Of a DNA stretch of 64,000 nucleotides, positions 36,388 to 44,551 are shown in pieces. How positions within the stretch are numbered: position 1 is the stretch's first letter; every line of letters starts with the position of its first letter. A model generated the notes under the pieces. The model saw nothing but the letters and a program-made list of their open reading frames with translations, did not search any database and was not told the DNA's origin. Location: positions 372,001 through 436,000 of the forward strand of contig NZ_JAKNTK010000001.1 in NCBI RefSeq assembly GCF_022440805.1, given 5' to 3'. This stretch comes from Holdemania massiliensis. Lineage in GTDB: Bacteria; Bacillota_I; Bacilli_A; Erysipelotrichales; Erysipelotrichaceae. The position numbers and the translations under genes were made by a program.

Positions 36388-37860
36388 CTAAAAGGCAGCT
36401 TTGATTTGCTGAAACAGCGTGCGGATTCCGATCAGGACAATGAAAATCTCCAGTCTTCCCAAAAGCATGCCTGCCATCTCGACAATCAAAGCCAGAGGCG
36501 GTGTCAGCGGCCCGGTAATGCCGATGGACAAGCCGACGGTGCCCAAAGAGGAAGCAAAGTCAAACATGGCCTCGATCAGTGAACAGTTCGCTGTCAGCAT
36601 CAGCAGGAAGGTGCCGATAAAATAGATCAGCAAGTAACTGAAAACAAAGCAGGAAGTATCGGCAAGCAGCTTTGGATCGATTAGGGTCCGACCTTGCGGG
36701 CGAATATAGAAGGAAAGTGAGACGGCGCCGGCGGGAGCACTTTTGTTTTGCAGATGATTGTTCATAGCCCGCAGCATCAAATACATGCGGGTCAGTTTGA
36801 TGCCGCCCGCGGTTGAACCGATGCCGCCGCCGATCAGCATCATCACGATCAGAACCAACACTGCCGCCTGCGGCCAGCGGGCATAGCCGACGGTGGAAAA
36901 GCCCGAGGTCGATAAGGCTGAAACGACTTCGAACAAGGCGATCCGAAAGCTGTCCGAAAGGTGAGCATAAGCGGCGCTGAACAGCACCAGCGCAGTGAGC
37001 GGAACAGCCCCTGCTAAAAGAAGACCCATAAACCGAACCTCGCTGACGGCCAGAAACTGCCGCACCTGTCTGCGCATCAACAATAACAAGGCTGCGAAGT
37101 TGGTCGTCCCGATCAACATCAGGATGATTGTGATGAATTCGATCAGTGGGCTGTTGTAATATCCGATACTTTCCACGCGTGTCGAGAAGCCGCCGGTAGA
37201 CAACGCGCACATCGCGTGGATCAGGCCGTCAAACAGGCTCATGCCGGCAATTCTGTAGGCCGCGACGCCGAAGATCAGAAACGTTGTATACATCAGGAAG
37301 ATGACGCGGACTGTCCGTCCCAGGTTGGGGGTCAGCTGATCACTGTGACCTTCGGCCTGAAACAAATTCATACTCTGTTTATTTTGAATAAACAACGTCA
37401 TCACCATGACGAAACCCAAACCGCCGCAATACTGCATAAAACCTCGGTGAAACAGGAACAAGGGCGAAGTCTGAGCGACATCCATCACAGATAATCCGGT
37501 AGTTGTCCAGCCACTGACCGATTCAAACAGACTTTGAACCCAGGAAAGCTGACCGGCCAGAACAAACGGCAGCGCCCCGATAACAATGCCGTAACTCCAG
37601 GCAAACAAGACGAAGAAGCTGCCTTTTTTGATCAGCTGCGGACGCGGCGCTTCGTTATCCTGCGGCTGATTCTTCAGACAAACAACAGCTCCGGCGATCA
37701 GCGAACTCAGTGCAGGAATCGCAAAGGCGGCCAGATCGGAGAGTGTTTCCGGATAAAAACAAGCAGTGAGCATCGGGATCGCAGTCAGAGCTCCACAGAG
37801 CATCATCAGCTTTCCTTCAATGCAGCCGGATTGGATCCGTTTTAATCCAAAGTGTTTCAT
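36388..37860 (-). CDS. trkH: TrkH/KtrB-family potassium uptake channel protein
   Basis: The start at 37860 overlaps the stop of the upstream TrkA-like gene as ATGA, so it is preferred over 37935. The 490-residue product has repeated membrane-pore-membrane units with selectivity-loop sequences SVSGWTTTGLS, ALSTGGFST and SALSTSGFST, typical of TrkH. It moves K+ across the membrane under control of RCK subunits. It is last in a four-gene operon. The other three genes are coupled by 4-bp overlaps. Confidence 0.9.
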   Translation of the reverse strand: MKHFGLKRIQSGCIEGKLMMLCGALTAIPMLTACFYPETLSDLAAFAIPALSSLIAGAVVCLKNQPQDNEAPRPQLIKKGSFFVLFAWSYGIVIGALPFVLAGQLSWVQSLFESVSGWTTTGLSVMDVAQTSPLFLFHRGFMQYCGGLGFVMVMTLFIQNKQSMNLFQAEGHSDQLTPNLGRTVRVIFLMYTTFLIFGVAAYRIAGMSLFDGLIHAMCALSTGGFSTRVESIGYYNSPLIEFITIILMLIGTTNFAALLLLMRRQVRQFLAVSEVRFMGLLLAGAVPLTALVLFSAAYAHLSDSFRIALFEVVSALSTSGFSTVGYARWPQAAVLVLIVMMLIGGGIGSTAGGIKLTRMYLMLRAMNNHLQNKSAPAGAVSLSFYIRPQGRTLIDPKLLADTSCFVFSYLLIYFIGTFLLMLTANCSLIEAMFDFASSLGTVGLSIGITGPLTPPLALIVEMAGMLLGRLEIFIVLIGIRTLFQQIKAAF

Positions 37861-38522
37861 CGTCCGGTCAGCACCTTGACGGCTTCCGCCTCTTTCTGAG
37901 CGGCGGCGATCAGGATCAAAATATCCTGAGCCCACAGCACGGTGTCTCCATGAGGAACCAGATGCTGATCCTGGCGCAGAATTGCGGCAATGATGACCTC
38001 GTGGCTTAAACCAATCGCACTCAGTGTTTTGCCAATGACCGGCGAACTGGCGTTTAACCGCAGCTCAGAAATGCGCACCCCGCCATAGCCCAGCGGCAAA
38101 AGTGTTGTAAATTCATCAAGAAACGCCTGTTGTTCGACAATCTGGGTAATCGTTGATAAAGCACAGACGACAGAGTCGATTCCCATGCGGTAGAAGAAGC
38201 TGATTTTTTCCGGATCCGCGGCTAATGAAACCGTTTTTCGGACATGAAACTGCTTCTTGCACAGCTGGCAGATGACCAGGTTATCTTCATCAAACGGGGT
38301 GAGCGCAATCGCAATATCAGCCTTTTCGGCTCCGGCGTCTTCCAGAACAAAGGGTTTCGAGCCATCTCCGATCAAAACAGTCAGCTCCGCGATTTGTGCC
38401 AGCGTATGACAATGCTCGGGGTTTTTATTGATCACGGTAACGGCATATCCCCGATGAAGAAAGGATTTGGCCAGCGACTCCGCTTTGTGATAACCGCCGA
38501 TAATTAAAATGCGTTTTTTCAT
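37857..38522 (-). CDS. TrkA-like RCK protein with C-terminal TrkA_C domain
   Basis: The 221-residue product has an N-terminal Rossmann-like TrkA_N domain and a TrkA_C/RCK_C domain (about 145-221). The expected GxGxxG loop reads GGYHKAES, so nucleotide binding may be altered. It starts within the stop of the preceding TrkA gene (ATGA at 38519-38522) and ends within the trkH start. It should form the gating ring of TrkH with its partner. Confidence 0.85.
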   Translation of the reverse strand: MKKRILIIGGYHKAESLAKSFLHRGYAVTVINKNPEHCHTLAQIAELTVLIGDGSKPFVLEDAGAEKADIAIALTPFDEDNLVICQLCKKQFHVRKTVSLAADPEKISFFYRMGIDSVVCALSTITQIVEQQAFLDEFTTLLPLGYGGVRISELRLNASSPVIGKTLSAIGLSHEVIIAAILRQDQHLVPHGDTVLWAQDILILIAAAQKEAEAVKVLTGR

Positions 38523-38989
38523 AACGTTTCGTTTCCTTTCTCGTCCGCTGCGGCTCTTGCTTGGAGCCGTTGTTCAATTGCCTGGGAAGACAGTGTCGTC
38601 GGACAGATCGTCTGAATGCCAAACTCACGATAAACACATTCCCGCTGCGGATCATACAGACGGCAGATGACATGCGGAACCTGAAATATTTCCCGGGCCA
38701 GCTGAGCAATCAGGATGTTGGTATTGTCATGATTTGTGACGATGACCAGATGATCGGCTTTTTCAATCTGGGCTTGTTTGAGAACTTCCACGTTGGCTGC
38801 ATCACCGACCAAGGTCAGGCCGGCGTAGGATGGAGATAACTTCCGGAAGGCTTTGGCCTGCCGGTCAATTAATATGACATTCTGACTTTCGTTGGACAGG
38901 GTGCTGGCTAACGTTGAACCCAGCCGTCCGCACCCAATAATCAAAGTCAGTTCCGGCTTGCCCAGCCAGTCATGACGGATACTCATCAT
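38519..38989 (-). CDS. TrkA_N domain protein (short RCK subunit)
   Basis: The 156-residue product has an intact nucleotide loop IGCGRLGSTLA, then GDAANVEVL, and stops after the TrkA_N domain with no TrkA_C part. Together with the next gene it looks like a split pair of RCK subunits. Its start overlaps the stop of the TPR gene (38986-38989); a second ATG in the same frame is at 38986. Confidence 0.85.
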   Translation of the reverse strand: MMSIRHDWLGKPELTLIIGCGRLGSTLASTLSNESQNVILIDRQAKAFRKLSPSYAGLTLVGDAANVEVLKQAQIEKADHLVIVTNHDNTNILIAQLAREIFQVPHVICRLYDPQRECVYREFGIQTICPTTLSSQAIEQRLQARAAADEKGNETL

Positions 38990-39378
38990 TGCCGCTTCCT
39001 CCTTACTAAATGACCCACGCCTTTTTCATCCCAAATCACCTTCCACGGATTGACGGGCTGCGTCAGGGAACAATCCTGTTCTGAATAGGCGAAGCTTCCC
39101 GAGCTGTTCAACGAGGTACACAGCTCCAAATTGCATCGGGCGGGGATATAAGTCGGTGCCAGCGCGGCAGCGGCCCGAAAATGCTGCATTGCCCTTAAAG
39201 GCTCATTCCTTTTCCATAGAACAATCCCCATTAGGTTGTGCGGAATGGGGGAATGGGGATACTGCTGCATCGCCAGCGCGATTCTCTGTTCGCAATTTAC
39301 GGTCGGATAAAGTTGAAGCTGGTCTTTGATTTGATGGATCAACTCCTGCATGTCCAGGTTTTCTGCGATTTGATTCAT
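38986..39378 (-). CDS. TPR-like small protein, first gene of Trk operon
   Basis: The 130-residue product has a TPR-like pattern (PHNLMGIVLWKRNEPLRAMQHF, then AAALAPTYIPARCNLEL). Its basic C-terminus ends GVGHLVRRKRQ. GGAGGTG lies upstream of the ATG. It is translationally coupled to the TrkA gene. The role in potassium transport is unknown. Confidence 0.7.
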   Translation of the reverse strand: MNQIAENLDMQELIHQIKDQLQLYPTVNCEQRIALAMQQYPHSPIPHNLMGIVLWKRNEPLRAMQHFRAAAALAPTYIPARCNLELCTSLNSSGSFAYSEQDCSLTQPVNPWKVIWDEKGVGHLVRRKRQ

Positions 39379-39433
39379 AGGTACACCTCCGCTTTCTTGG
39401 ACATCTTCAGCTTAACGCGAAGGCTGTGAGGAT

Positions 39434-39475
39434 GGTGTGAGAAACAAGGTGTCAGGTGTGAGAATGGTGTGATAA
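39434..39475. repeat. Three copies of GGTGTGA(G/T)AA
   Basis: GGTGTGAGAA at 39434-39443 and 39455-39464, and GGTGTGATAA at 39466-39475. Spacings of 21 and 11 bp place them on one face of the helix, in the gap between the Trk operon and the TetR gene. Confidence 0.45.
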
Positions 39476-39608
39476 TGAAGCTTGATGAAAGCAGGCTTCA
39501 ATGCGCAGAATGAGTGGAAAATAAAAAAATCGCTCCGCATCCGGTTGACGGATCCGACGCTTCCTGAGTATGATGAATAAAAGCTGAAAAGCAGAAAGGG
39601 TGAAGCAT

Positions 39609-40166
39609 ATGGCAGAGAAGGACGCCATGAAATATCGTTTGGCACAGGCGATCAAACAGCTGATGGAAACTGAACCGCTGGATAAAATCACCGTCCACGA
39701 TATTGTAGAAATTGCTCAGACGACGCGGCAGTCGTTTTATCGGCACTTCCAGGATAAATATGATCTGGTCAACTGGTATTTTGAACGCCTGGCAGAGAAA
39801 TCCTTTAAGCTGATGGGTGTGCAGTATACATTGCGGGAAGGCCTGCTTAAAAAATTTGAATTTATCCAGCAGGAAAAAACATTCTTTTCCCAAGCTTTCC
39901 GATCTCAGGATTACAATTCTCTGATGCGTTATGATTATCAATGCATCCTTGATTTTTATACCCACTGGATCGAAACAAAAACGAAGCAGCCGCTGACGCC
40001 GCAAATTCAATTTCTGCTTGAAATGTATTGCGAAGGTTCAATGCAGATGACGGTCAAATGGGTAACCCACGGTGCCCAGGAAGATCCGGCGGTGATTGTG
40101 GACTTGCTGATCGAGGCTCAGCCGGAAAAACTGCGGGCTGTGCTGCGCGATGTCCAGCTGGAGTGA
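39609..40166 (+). CDS. TetR-family regulator (DhaS-like)
   Basis: ATG 39609 is chosen over GTG 39600 because AAAGGG lies at the right distance. The 185-residue product has a TetR DNA-binding region (ITVHDIVEIAQTTRQSFYRHFQDK) and a short C-terminal domain like DhaS-type regulators, which have lost or changed ligand binding. It is divergent from the Trk operon. The target is unknown. Confidence 0.85.
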   Translation: MAEKDAMKYRLAQAIKQLMETEPLDKITVHDIVEIAQTTRQSFYRHFQDKYDLVNWYFERLAEKSFKLMGVQYTLREGLLKKFEFIQQEKTFFSQAFRSQDYNSLMRYDYQCILDFYTHWIETKTKQPLTPQIQFLLEMYCEGSMQMTVKWVTHGAQEDPAVIVDLLIEAQPEKLRAVLRDVQLE

Positions 40167-40291
40167 AAGCACAGGTGCATGGATGGAAAGGAACAAAATA
40201 AACCTTGCGAGTCGGATGTCTATTTCTATTTTTAGAGAGAATTCAGAGACTTGATCAGAAAGAGCGGAACTTTGATGCGATTTAAATTATT

Positions 40292-40324
40292 TATACCCTT
40301 GAATAAATTTGTACAAAGGGTATA
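40292..40324. promoter_or_regulatory. Inverted repeat TATACCCTT/AAGGGTATA
   Basis: TATACCCTT (40292-40300) and AAGGGTATA (40316-40324) are perfect 9-bp arms; GGGTATAA is repeated just downstream, ending in a TATAAT box. It is a candidate promoter/operator for the broken gene at 40355. Confidence 0.45.
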
Positions 40325-40354
40325 AAAGGGTATAATGATTTTGAAGGTGGTTTT

Positions 40355-40776
40355 ATGGATCCATTCGAGATCATCGCTCAGATTGAGGGATTCCCTCCCG
40401 GAGGAATTGCCGTAAAAATGGTGAATGGGAAGCAATACTTTTATCATCGGATAACAAGAAATAAAAACGTACTGAAACTTATATCCACGCAGATCAGGTA
40501 GAATCACTTCGTGCACAAATTGAGGAACGGAAGAAGGTTGAAGCGGAATTAAAAAAATTATCTGACCGGATGTATAAATTAGCAAATGGTACATGGGTAC
40601 AAAGAGACTGGTATTCATCATTTTTGTTGTATTGCTACGATGATCAAACAAAAAACATAGACAAAAAGAAATGTGTTTCTGAATTTAACAACTATTATGA
40701 AAAAGAAAGAACTCTCATTGAATGGATTAAAGTAAATAAGATTAAAGTATTAAATAGTGGAATTAAAATCGCATAA
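40355..40776 (+). pseudogene. Frameshifted gene: small YHR-type protein joined to a TnpB-like C-terminal end
   Basis: Translation from ATG 40355 gives MDPFEIIAQIEGFPPGG and KQYFYHRITRNK, then hits a stop at 40500. Adding one A to the five-A run at 40463-40467 restores a continuous frame (KKRTETYIHADQVESLRAQ) to the stop at 40774-40776, 140 residues in all. The first half resembles small tyrosine/His/Arg proteins common in gut Firmicutes. The second half (NGTWVQRDWYSSFLL, IDKKKC, NKIKVLNSGIK) resembles the C-terminus of IS605-type TnpB, as far as I can judge. It could be decay or a sequencing error. Confidence 0.65.
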
Positions 40777-40965
40777 ACTTAATATTTAGGGAGATTGACT
40801 ATACTTCCTTATTGAAAGATAGAAATTTACCGTTAATGTGGTCGTAGGGCTGCTGGGTAATAGAAGTTCTTACTCAAATAGATTTATACTTGTATTCCAA
40901 AGTCTGAAAATGATGTACGATTATAAGCTAAACTTGGTAGTAGGAACTCCATGGGAATCGTCAGA
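40777..40965 (+). mobile_element. Possible 3' remnant of an IS605/TnpB-type element
   Basis: No open frame is present. This stretch follows directly after a TnpB-like C-terminus and includes GATTATAAGCTAAACTTGG and GTAGTAGGAACTCCATGGG. In TnpB elements the guide (omega) RNA lies at exactly this position, so a relic of that RNA and the right end is plausible. The identification is inference. Confidence 0.3.
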
Positions 40966-41239
40966 AAGATTGTTATCCGGATACGGATCCGGTTGAATTA
41001 AAAGCCGCAATCTTATCCGTTGGGGATCAAGCGCTTGCTGATCATTATGACAGAGCAACAACCGAAGGCGAAAGGGCGGTTGGATTGAACCGGACAGGGC
41101 ATATTACCAATTTTCCCCTTCGCTGTGCGAATATCTGGAGGATTTTGTTGAAAAAAATAAAGATGTTATTTTGGATTAAGTTGATATTCCACTTAGCTGG
41201 GGAGTTAAGCTGTCCAAAATGTTAAAAGGGATGGAATAA
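40950..41239 (+). pseudogene. Decayed gene fragment of unknown family
   Basis: A frame without start reads DTDPVELKAAILSVGDQALADHY and LNRTGHITNFPL. Restoring one T near 41110 continues it as SLCEYLEDFVEKNKDVILD. An in-frame TAA follows, then VDIPLSWGVKLSKMLKGME, ending at 41239. So it has one frameshift, one nonsense codon and no 5' end. I do not recognise the parent family. Confidence 0.5.
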
Positions 41240-41291
41240 GACGGAAAAAGTGAGCTTCATAAAGTGGAAGCTGTAAGGAGAAGGACATCAA

Positions 41292-41702
41292 ATGGAAACG
41301 AATTTCTTTATGGATAAGAATTATAAACCGAATAATACCATACTTGCAGAGGTACTTTGTCAAGTCTTCAATGACTACAATAATCTGTTGTTGCTTGTAA
41401 AGGATTATCAAATGAAATGGAGTTTTACGAAGTCAGGAGGATGGACATTAAAAGTCTATGATGCGAAAAAAGCATTGTTTTATCTTATTCCACATTCCAA
41501 TTCTTACACTATCAGTCTGACAATCAGAGAAAATGAACGCAATGAATTGCTGGGCGATTCAAACATTAGCTTTTTGAAAAAAGAAATTGAAAATGCAAAA
41601 AAATATTCAGAAGGATATCATATCCAACTCTTTGTTCATGATGAAGATAGTTCTAAAAAGAGCCTTGTGTTCTTAACTGATTTAATGAGTTTCAGAAAGT
41701 AA
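41292..41702 (+). CDS. DUF3788-like small protein
   Basis: The 136-residue soluble product reads WSFTKSGGWTLKVYDAKKALFYLIP, then FTVSL-like strands and a C-terminal helix. This matches the pattern of DUF3788 proteins, whose function is not known. AAGGAGAAGG precedes the ATG at 41292. It lies in an AT-rich accessory patch just after decayed genes and is probably co-transcribed with the 90-residue gene after it. Confidence 0.65.
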   Translation: METNFFMDKNYKPNNTILAEVLCQVFNDYNNLLLLVKDYQMKWSFTKSGGWTLKVYDAKKALFYLIPHSNSYTISLTIRENERNELLGDSNISFLKKEIENAKKYSEGYHIQLFVHDEDSSKKSLVFLTDLMSFRK

Positions 41703-41731
41703 TTTTCACCCCGTTTGATGAGGAGAATCCG

Positions 41732-42004
41732 ATGTGCGAAATCTGCGAAAAAGTAAAGACGATTGATTTCTTTCCCACTCCTAAAGCCTATCTTGATTGT
41801 CTGAAATACATACAATCCCTGGTTGATTGTGGGAATTTCCAATTTGAATCGAAGAATTGTGACACAGATAAAGTGAAAGATAAAAATGGATATTGGGTAG
41901 ATGATGTTATAAGCCATGTGATTAAATGTAAAAATTGTGGTCAGTGCTTTACATGTACTGTTGTCACATACCGCGGAAGCGGAAGTTTTAGAAAAGGCAA
42001 ATAA
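41732..42004 (+). CDS. Small cysteine-rich protein, possible zinc ribbon
   Basis: The 90-residue product has CEIC at the N-terminus and CKNCGQCFTC near the C-terminus, which could bind zinc. GAGGAG precedes the ATG. No family is recognised. A terminator follows at 42027. Confidence 0.6.
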   Translation: MCEICEKVKTIDFFPTPKAYLDCLKYIQSLVDCGNFQFESKNCDTDKVKDKNGYWVDDVISHVIKCKNCGQCFTCTVVTYRGSGSFRKGK

Positions 42005-42026
42005 TCAAATTTCTGATTTCAGCTGT

Positions 42027-42053
42027 CAGCCGGTTATTTTGCCGGCTCTTTTA
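42027..42053 (+). terminator. Intrinsic terminator after the zinc-ribbon-like gene
   Basis: AGCCGG (42028-42033) and CCGGCT (42042-42047) form a stem followed by CTTTT. Confidence 0.7.
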
Positions 42054-42093
42054 ATCAATAAAGTTTACCTGTCAGAAAGGAAAAAGGTAGATT

Positions 42094-42117
42094 GTTACAT
42101 TTTTATCAAAGTGTAAC
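42094..42117. promoter_or_regulatory. Inverted repeat GTTACA/TGTAAC upstream of fucO
   Basis: GTTACA (42094-42099) and TGTAAC (42112-42117) lie directly against the -35 box, a position that suits an activator or a second repressor. Confidence 0.4.
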
Positions 42118-42145
42118 TTGAATCCTTTGTTAATTATTTTACAAT
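42118..42145 (+). promoter_or_regulatory. fucO promoter
   Basis: TTGAAT (42118-42123), 16-bp spacer, TACAAT (42140-42145). Confidence 0.65.
42127..42144 (+). promoter_or_regulatory. Rex operator in the fucO promoter
   Basis: TTGTTAATTATTTTACAA differs at one position from the Rex consensus TTGTTAANNNNTTAACAA. It overlaps the spacer and -10 box, so binding would block transcription. Rex releases DNA when NADH/NAD+ rises. Confidence 0.75.
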
Positions 42146-42178
42146 GTATGTAGAAAGCAATGAAGGAGGAAATCAAAG

Positions 42179-43330
42179 ATGGCAAATCGCTTTATGTTGA
42201 ATGAAACAAGCTACCACGGCTACGGAGCCGTCAAAGAAATTGTGAACGAGGTCAAAAGCCGCGGCTTTCAAAAAGCATTGATCGTTACAGATGCAGACTT
42301 AGTTCGTTTTCAGGTTGTTAAGAAGGTGACGGATCTGTTGGATGAGGCAGGCTTGCCGTATGCGATTTATGATCAGGTCAAAGCCAATCCGACCGTGGAT
42401 ATGGTGAAGGAAGGTGTGGCCGCTTTTAAGGAAGCCGGTGCGGATTATCTGATTGCGATTGGCGGCGGTTCCCCTCAGGATACAGGCAAAGGCATCGGGA
42501 TTATCGTAAACAACCCTGAATTCTCGGATGTCGTTTCTCTGGAAGGCACAGCACCGACGAAGAATAAGGCAGTACCGATGATCGCGATTGCCACGACAGC
42601 CGGTACGGCAGCTGAAACAACAATTAACTATGTCATTACGGATGAGGCAAAACGCCGTAAATTTGTCTGTGTCGATCCGCATGACTTGCCAGTAGTGGCG
42701 ATTGTCGATCCGGATATGATGTCGAGTATGCCGAAAGGACTGACAGCTTCTACCGGAATGGATGCCCTGACGCATGCAATCGAAGGATATACAACATTGG
42801 CAGCCTGGGAGCTGGCGGATACCCTGAATCTGAAAGCCATCGAACTGATCGGCCGTTCACTGCGCGCAGCTGTCAATAACGATCCAAAGGGGCGTGAAGA
42901 CATGGCGCTGGGACAGTATATGACGGGAATGGCATTCTCGAACGTAGGCTTGGGTGTTGTGCATGGCATGGCGCATCCGTTAAGTGCCTTTTACGGTACG
43001 CCGCACGGGGTTGCCAACGCCGTTCTGCTGCCGTATGTCATGGAATTCAATCAAGATTATACAGGTGAAAAATTCCGTGAGATTGCGCGGGTTTTAGGGG
43101 TATCTGGCGTGGATGCCATGAGCCAAAAGGAATATCGCCAGGCTGCGATTGATGCTGTGCGTCAGCTGTCCCTGGATGTGAATATTCCGCAGACCTTAAA
43201 GGAAATCGGTGTGAAGGAAGAGGACCTTCCAGCCTTGGCAGAAGCCGCAATGGCCGATGTCTGCACTGGCGGCAATCCGCGTCCATGCACCTATGAATTA
43301 GTTCTGGACGTCTATAAGAAAGCATTCTAA
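42179..43330 (+). CDS. fucO: Lactaldehyde reductase (iron-containing alcohol dehydrogenase)
   Basis: The 383-residue product is close to E. coli FucO throughout: it opens MANRFMLNET and has GADYLIAIGGGSPQDT and DVCTGGNPR. The metal ligands fall at D195, H199, H262 and H276, matching E. coli D196, H200, H263, H277. It reduces L-lactaldehyde to 1,2-propanediol with NADH, and related enzymes also use other short aldehydes. No fucose or rhamnose genes lie beside it. AAGGAGG precedes the ATG. The Rex site fits an NADH-consuming fermentative step. Confidence 0.92.
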   Translation: MANRFMLNETSYHGYGAVKEIVNEVKSRGFQKALIVTDADLVRFQVVKKVTDLLDEAGLPYAIYDQVKANPTVDMVKEGVAAFKEAGADYLIAIGGGSPQDTGKGIGIIVNNPEFSDVVSLEGTAPTKNKAVPMIAIATTAGTAAETTINYVITDEAKRRKFVCVDPHDLPVVAIVDPDMMSSMPKGLTASTGMDALTHAIEGYTTLAAWELADTLNLKAIELIGRSLRAAVNNDPKGREDMALGQYMTGMAFSNVGLGVVHGMAHPLSAFYGTPHGVANAVLLPYVMEFNQDYTGEKFREIARVLGVSGVDAMSQKEYRQAAIDAVRQLSLDVNIPQTLKEIGVKEEDLPALAEAAMADVCTGGNPRPCTYELVLDVYKKAF

Positions 43331-43379
43331 GCAGAAGGTGCGGATAAGCGGATCAATCCCCATCGTCTCTCTGCAGAAG

Positions 43380-43420
43380 AAAAACACCTGGATTCTCCGC
43401 TTCGAGATTCAGGTGTTTTT
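43380..43420 (+). terminator. Intrinsic terminator after fucO
   Basis: AAAAACACCTG (43380-43390) pairs with CAGGTGTTTTT (43410-43420). Confidence 0.88.
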
Positions 43421-43565
43421 GCTTGTTTGGTTTCATGCAGATGAATGATCGCTGCAGGTGAATCCCGGAGTAGAAACAGTCTTGTTTTAATTTACACTGG
43501 GATAAATCAGAACCCTTCCTCCCGTGTCTTAAGCAGAACCAGTAAGGTCAGCGCTTGACCTGTGC

Positions 43566-43829
43566 TTATTTATGGTTCCAGCCATAATACTCCGCATCTT
43601 TTTCCAGGGAAATTTCAGCGGATTCATCCGGCTCGTAAATCCAGAATTGAGTGTCGGCAAACAACGACTGCCATTCCTCAATGCTCAGCGTATAGCGGCT
43701 TTGTGTATTCTGAATCCGTATCCGATCCCGTACATAAGCGTAGAACTGCGGCTGATTGTCTTGAAGCGTCATGAGGATTTCGCCGTTTTTTAACGCCGGC
43801 AGGGCTTCCTGAGTTTGTATTTTCTGCAT
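43566..43829 (-). CDS. Small hypothetical protein downstream of kdpE-like gene
   Basis: The 87-residue product is acidic and soluble, with no recognised motif (PQFYAYVRDRIRIQ, WIYEPDESAE). AAAGGAT precedes its ATG. It lies 6 bp after the response-regulator stop, so it is the likely third gene of that operon. The function is unknown. Confidence 0.65.
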   Translation of the reverse strand: MQKIQTQEALPALKNGEILMTLQDNQPQFYAYVRDRIRIQNTQSRYTLSIEEWQSLFADTQFWIYEPDESAEISLEKDAEYYGWNHK

Positions 43830-43835
43830 CGTGAG

Positions 43836-44549
43836 TTATCCTTTCTGTGATTCCTGATCAACCAATCGGTAGCCAACCCCGATTTCGGTGACAATGTAGC
43901 GGGGCTTGGCTGGGTTTTCCTCGATCTTTCGCCGCAGTCCGGCCATTAACGCCCGCAGTGCCTGCGTATCCTCGCCATAACCGCTGCCCCAGATGTGGGT
44001 GATGAGATAACGCGTGGTCAGCACTTTCCCGCTGTTGCGCAGAAACAGGCTCAACAGGTTGTATTCCATCGGCGTCAAATGCAGCGCTTCCCCGCGCAGC
44101 GTAACCTGGTGCTTTTCCAGATCCAGAGATAAATCCTGAACTGTCAGTTTCTTTTGCGCTGTTTTGGCGTTCTGTTTAAAAGCATGCCGAATCGCAACGC
44201 GGATGCGGGCCATCAGCTCGGTAGTGGAAAACGGCTTGGTCAGATAATCGTCTGCCCCTGAATCCAGAGCCTCAGCCTTTTCCTGGTCCTGATCGCGTGC
44301 GGAAACAACGATGATCGGAATCTCCGACCATTCGCGAACCTTGCGGATGACGTCCATCCCATCATAATCCGGCAGTCCTAAATCCAGCAGCATTAAGTCA
44401 TAGAGATTGGCTGCCAACAGGGTCATGGCACTTTGCGCTGTGGCAGCATTGTCGCTGTTAAATCCTTCAGCGCTTAAGACGTAGCTGATAAAATTGCGGA
44501 TCTGCGGATCATCCTCGACGATTAAAATTCGCTGTGTAAAAGAGTTCAT
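43836..44549 (-). CDS. kdpE: KdpE-like OmpR-family response regulator
   Basis: GGAGG upstream of ATG 44549 decides the start over a TTG at 44555. The 237-residue product has a receiver domain with E12/D13/D14 and phospho-acceptor Asp56 (LLDLGLPD), then a winged-helix OmpR domain (ALRALMAGLRRKIEE, GYRL). The sequence follows KdpE closely. It starts 2 bp after the sensor stop. No kdpFABC genes are in the window, so the K+ ATPase target, if any, lies elsewhere. Confidence 0.85.
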   Translation of the reverse strand: MNSFTQRILIVEDDPQIRNFISYVLSAEGFNSDNAATAQSAMTLLAANLYDLMLLDLGLPDYDGMDVIRKVREWSEIPIIVVSARDQDQEKAEALDSGADDYLTKPFSTTELMARIRVAIRHAFKQNAKTAQKKLTVQDLSLDLEKHQVTLRGEALHLTPMEYNLLSLFLRNSGKVLTTRYLITHIWGSGYGEDTQALRALMAGLRRKIEENPAKPRYIVTEIGVGYRLVDQESQKG

Positions 44550-44551
44550 GA

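Noticed and set aside
36560..37210. 216-codon minus-strand frame overlapping trkH in another frame
   Set aside because: Out-of-frame shadow rich in Arg; trkH frame has the selectivity-loop motifs.
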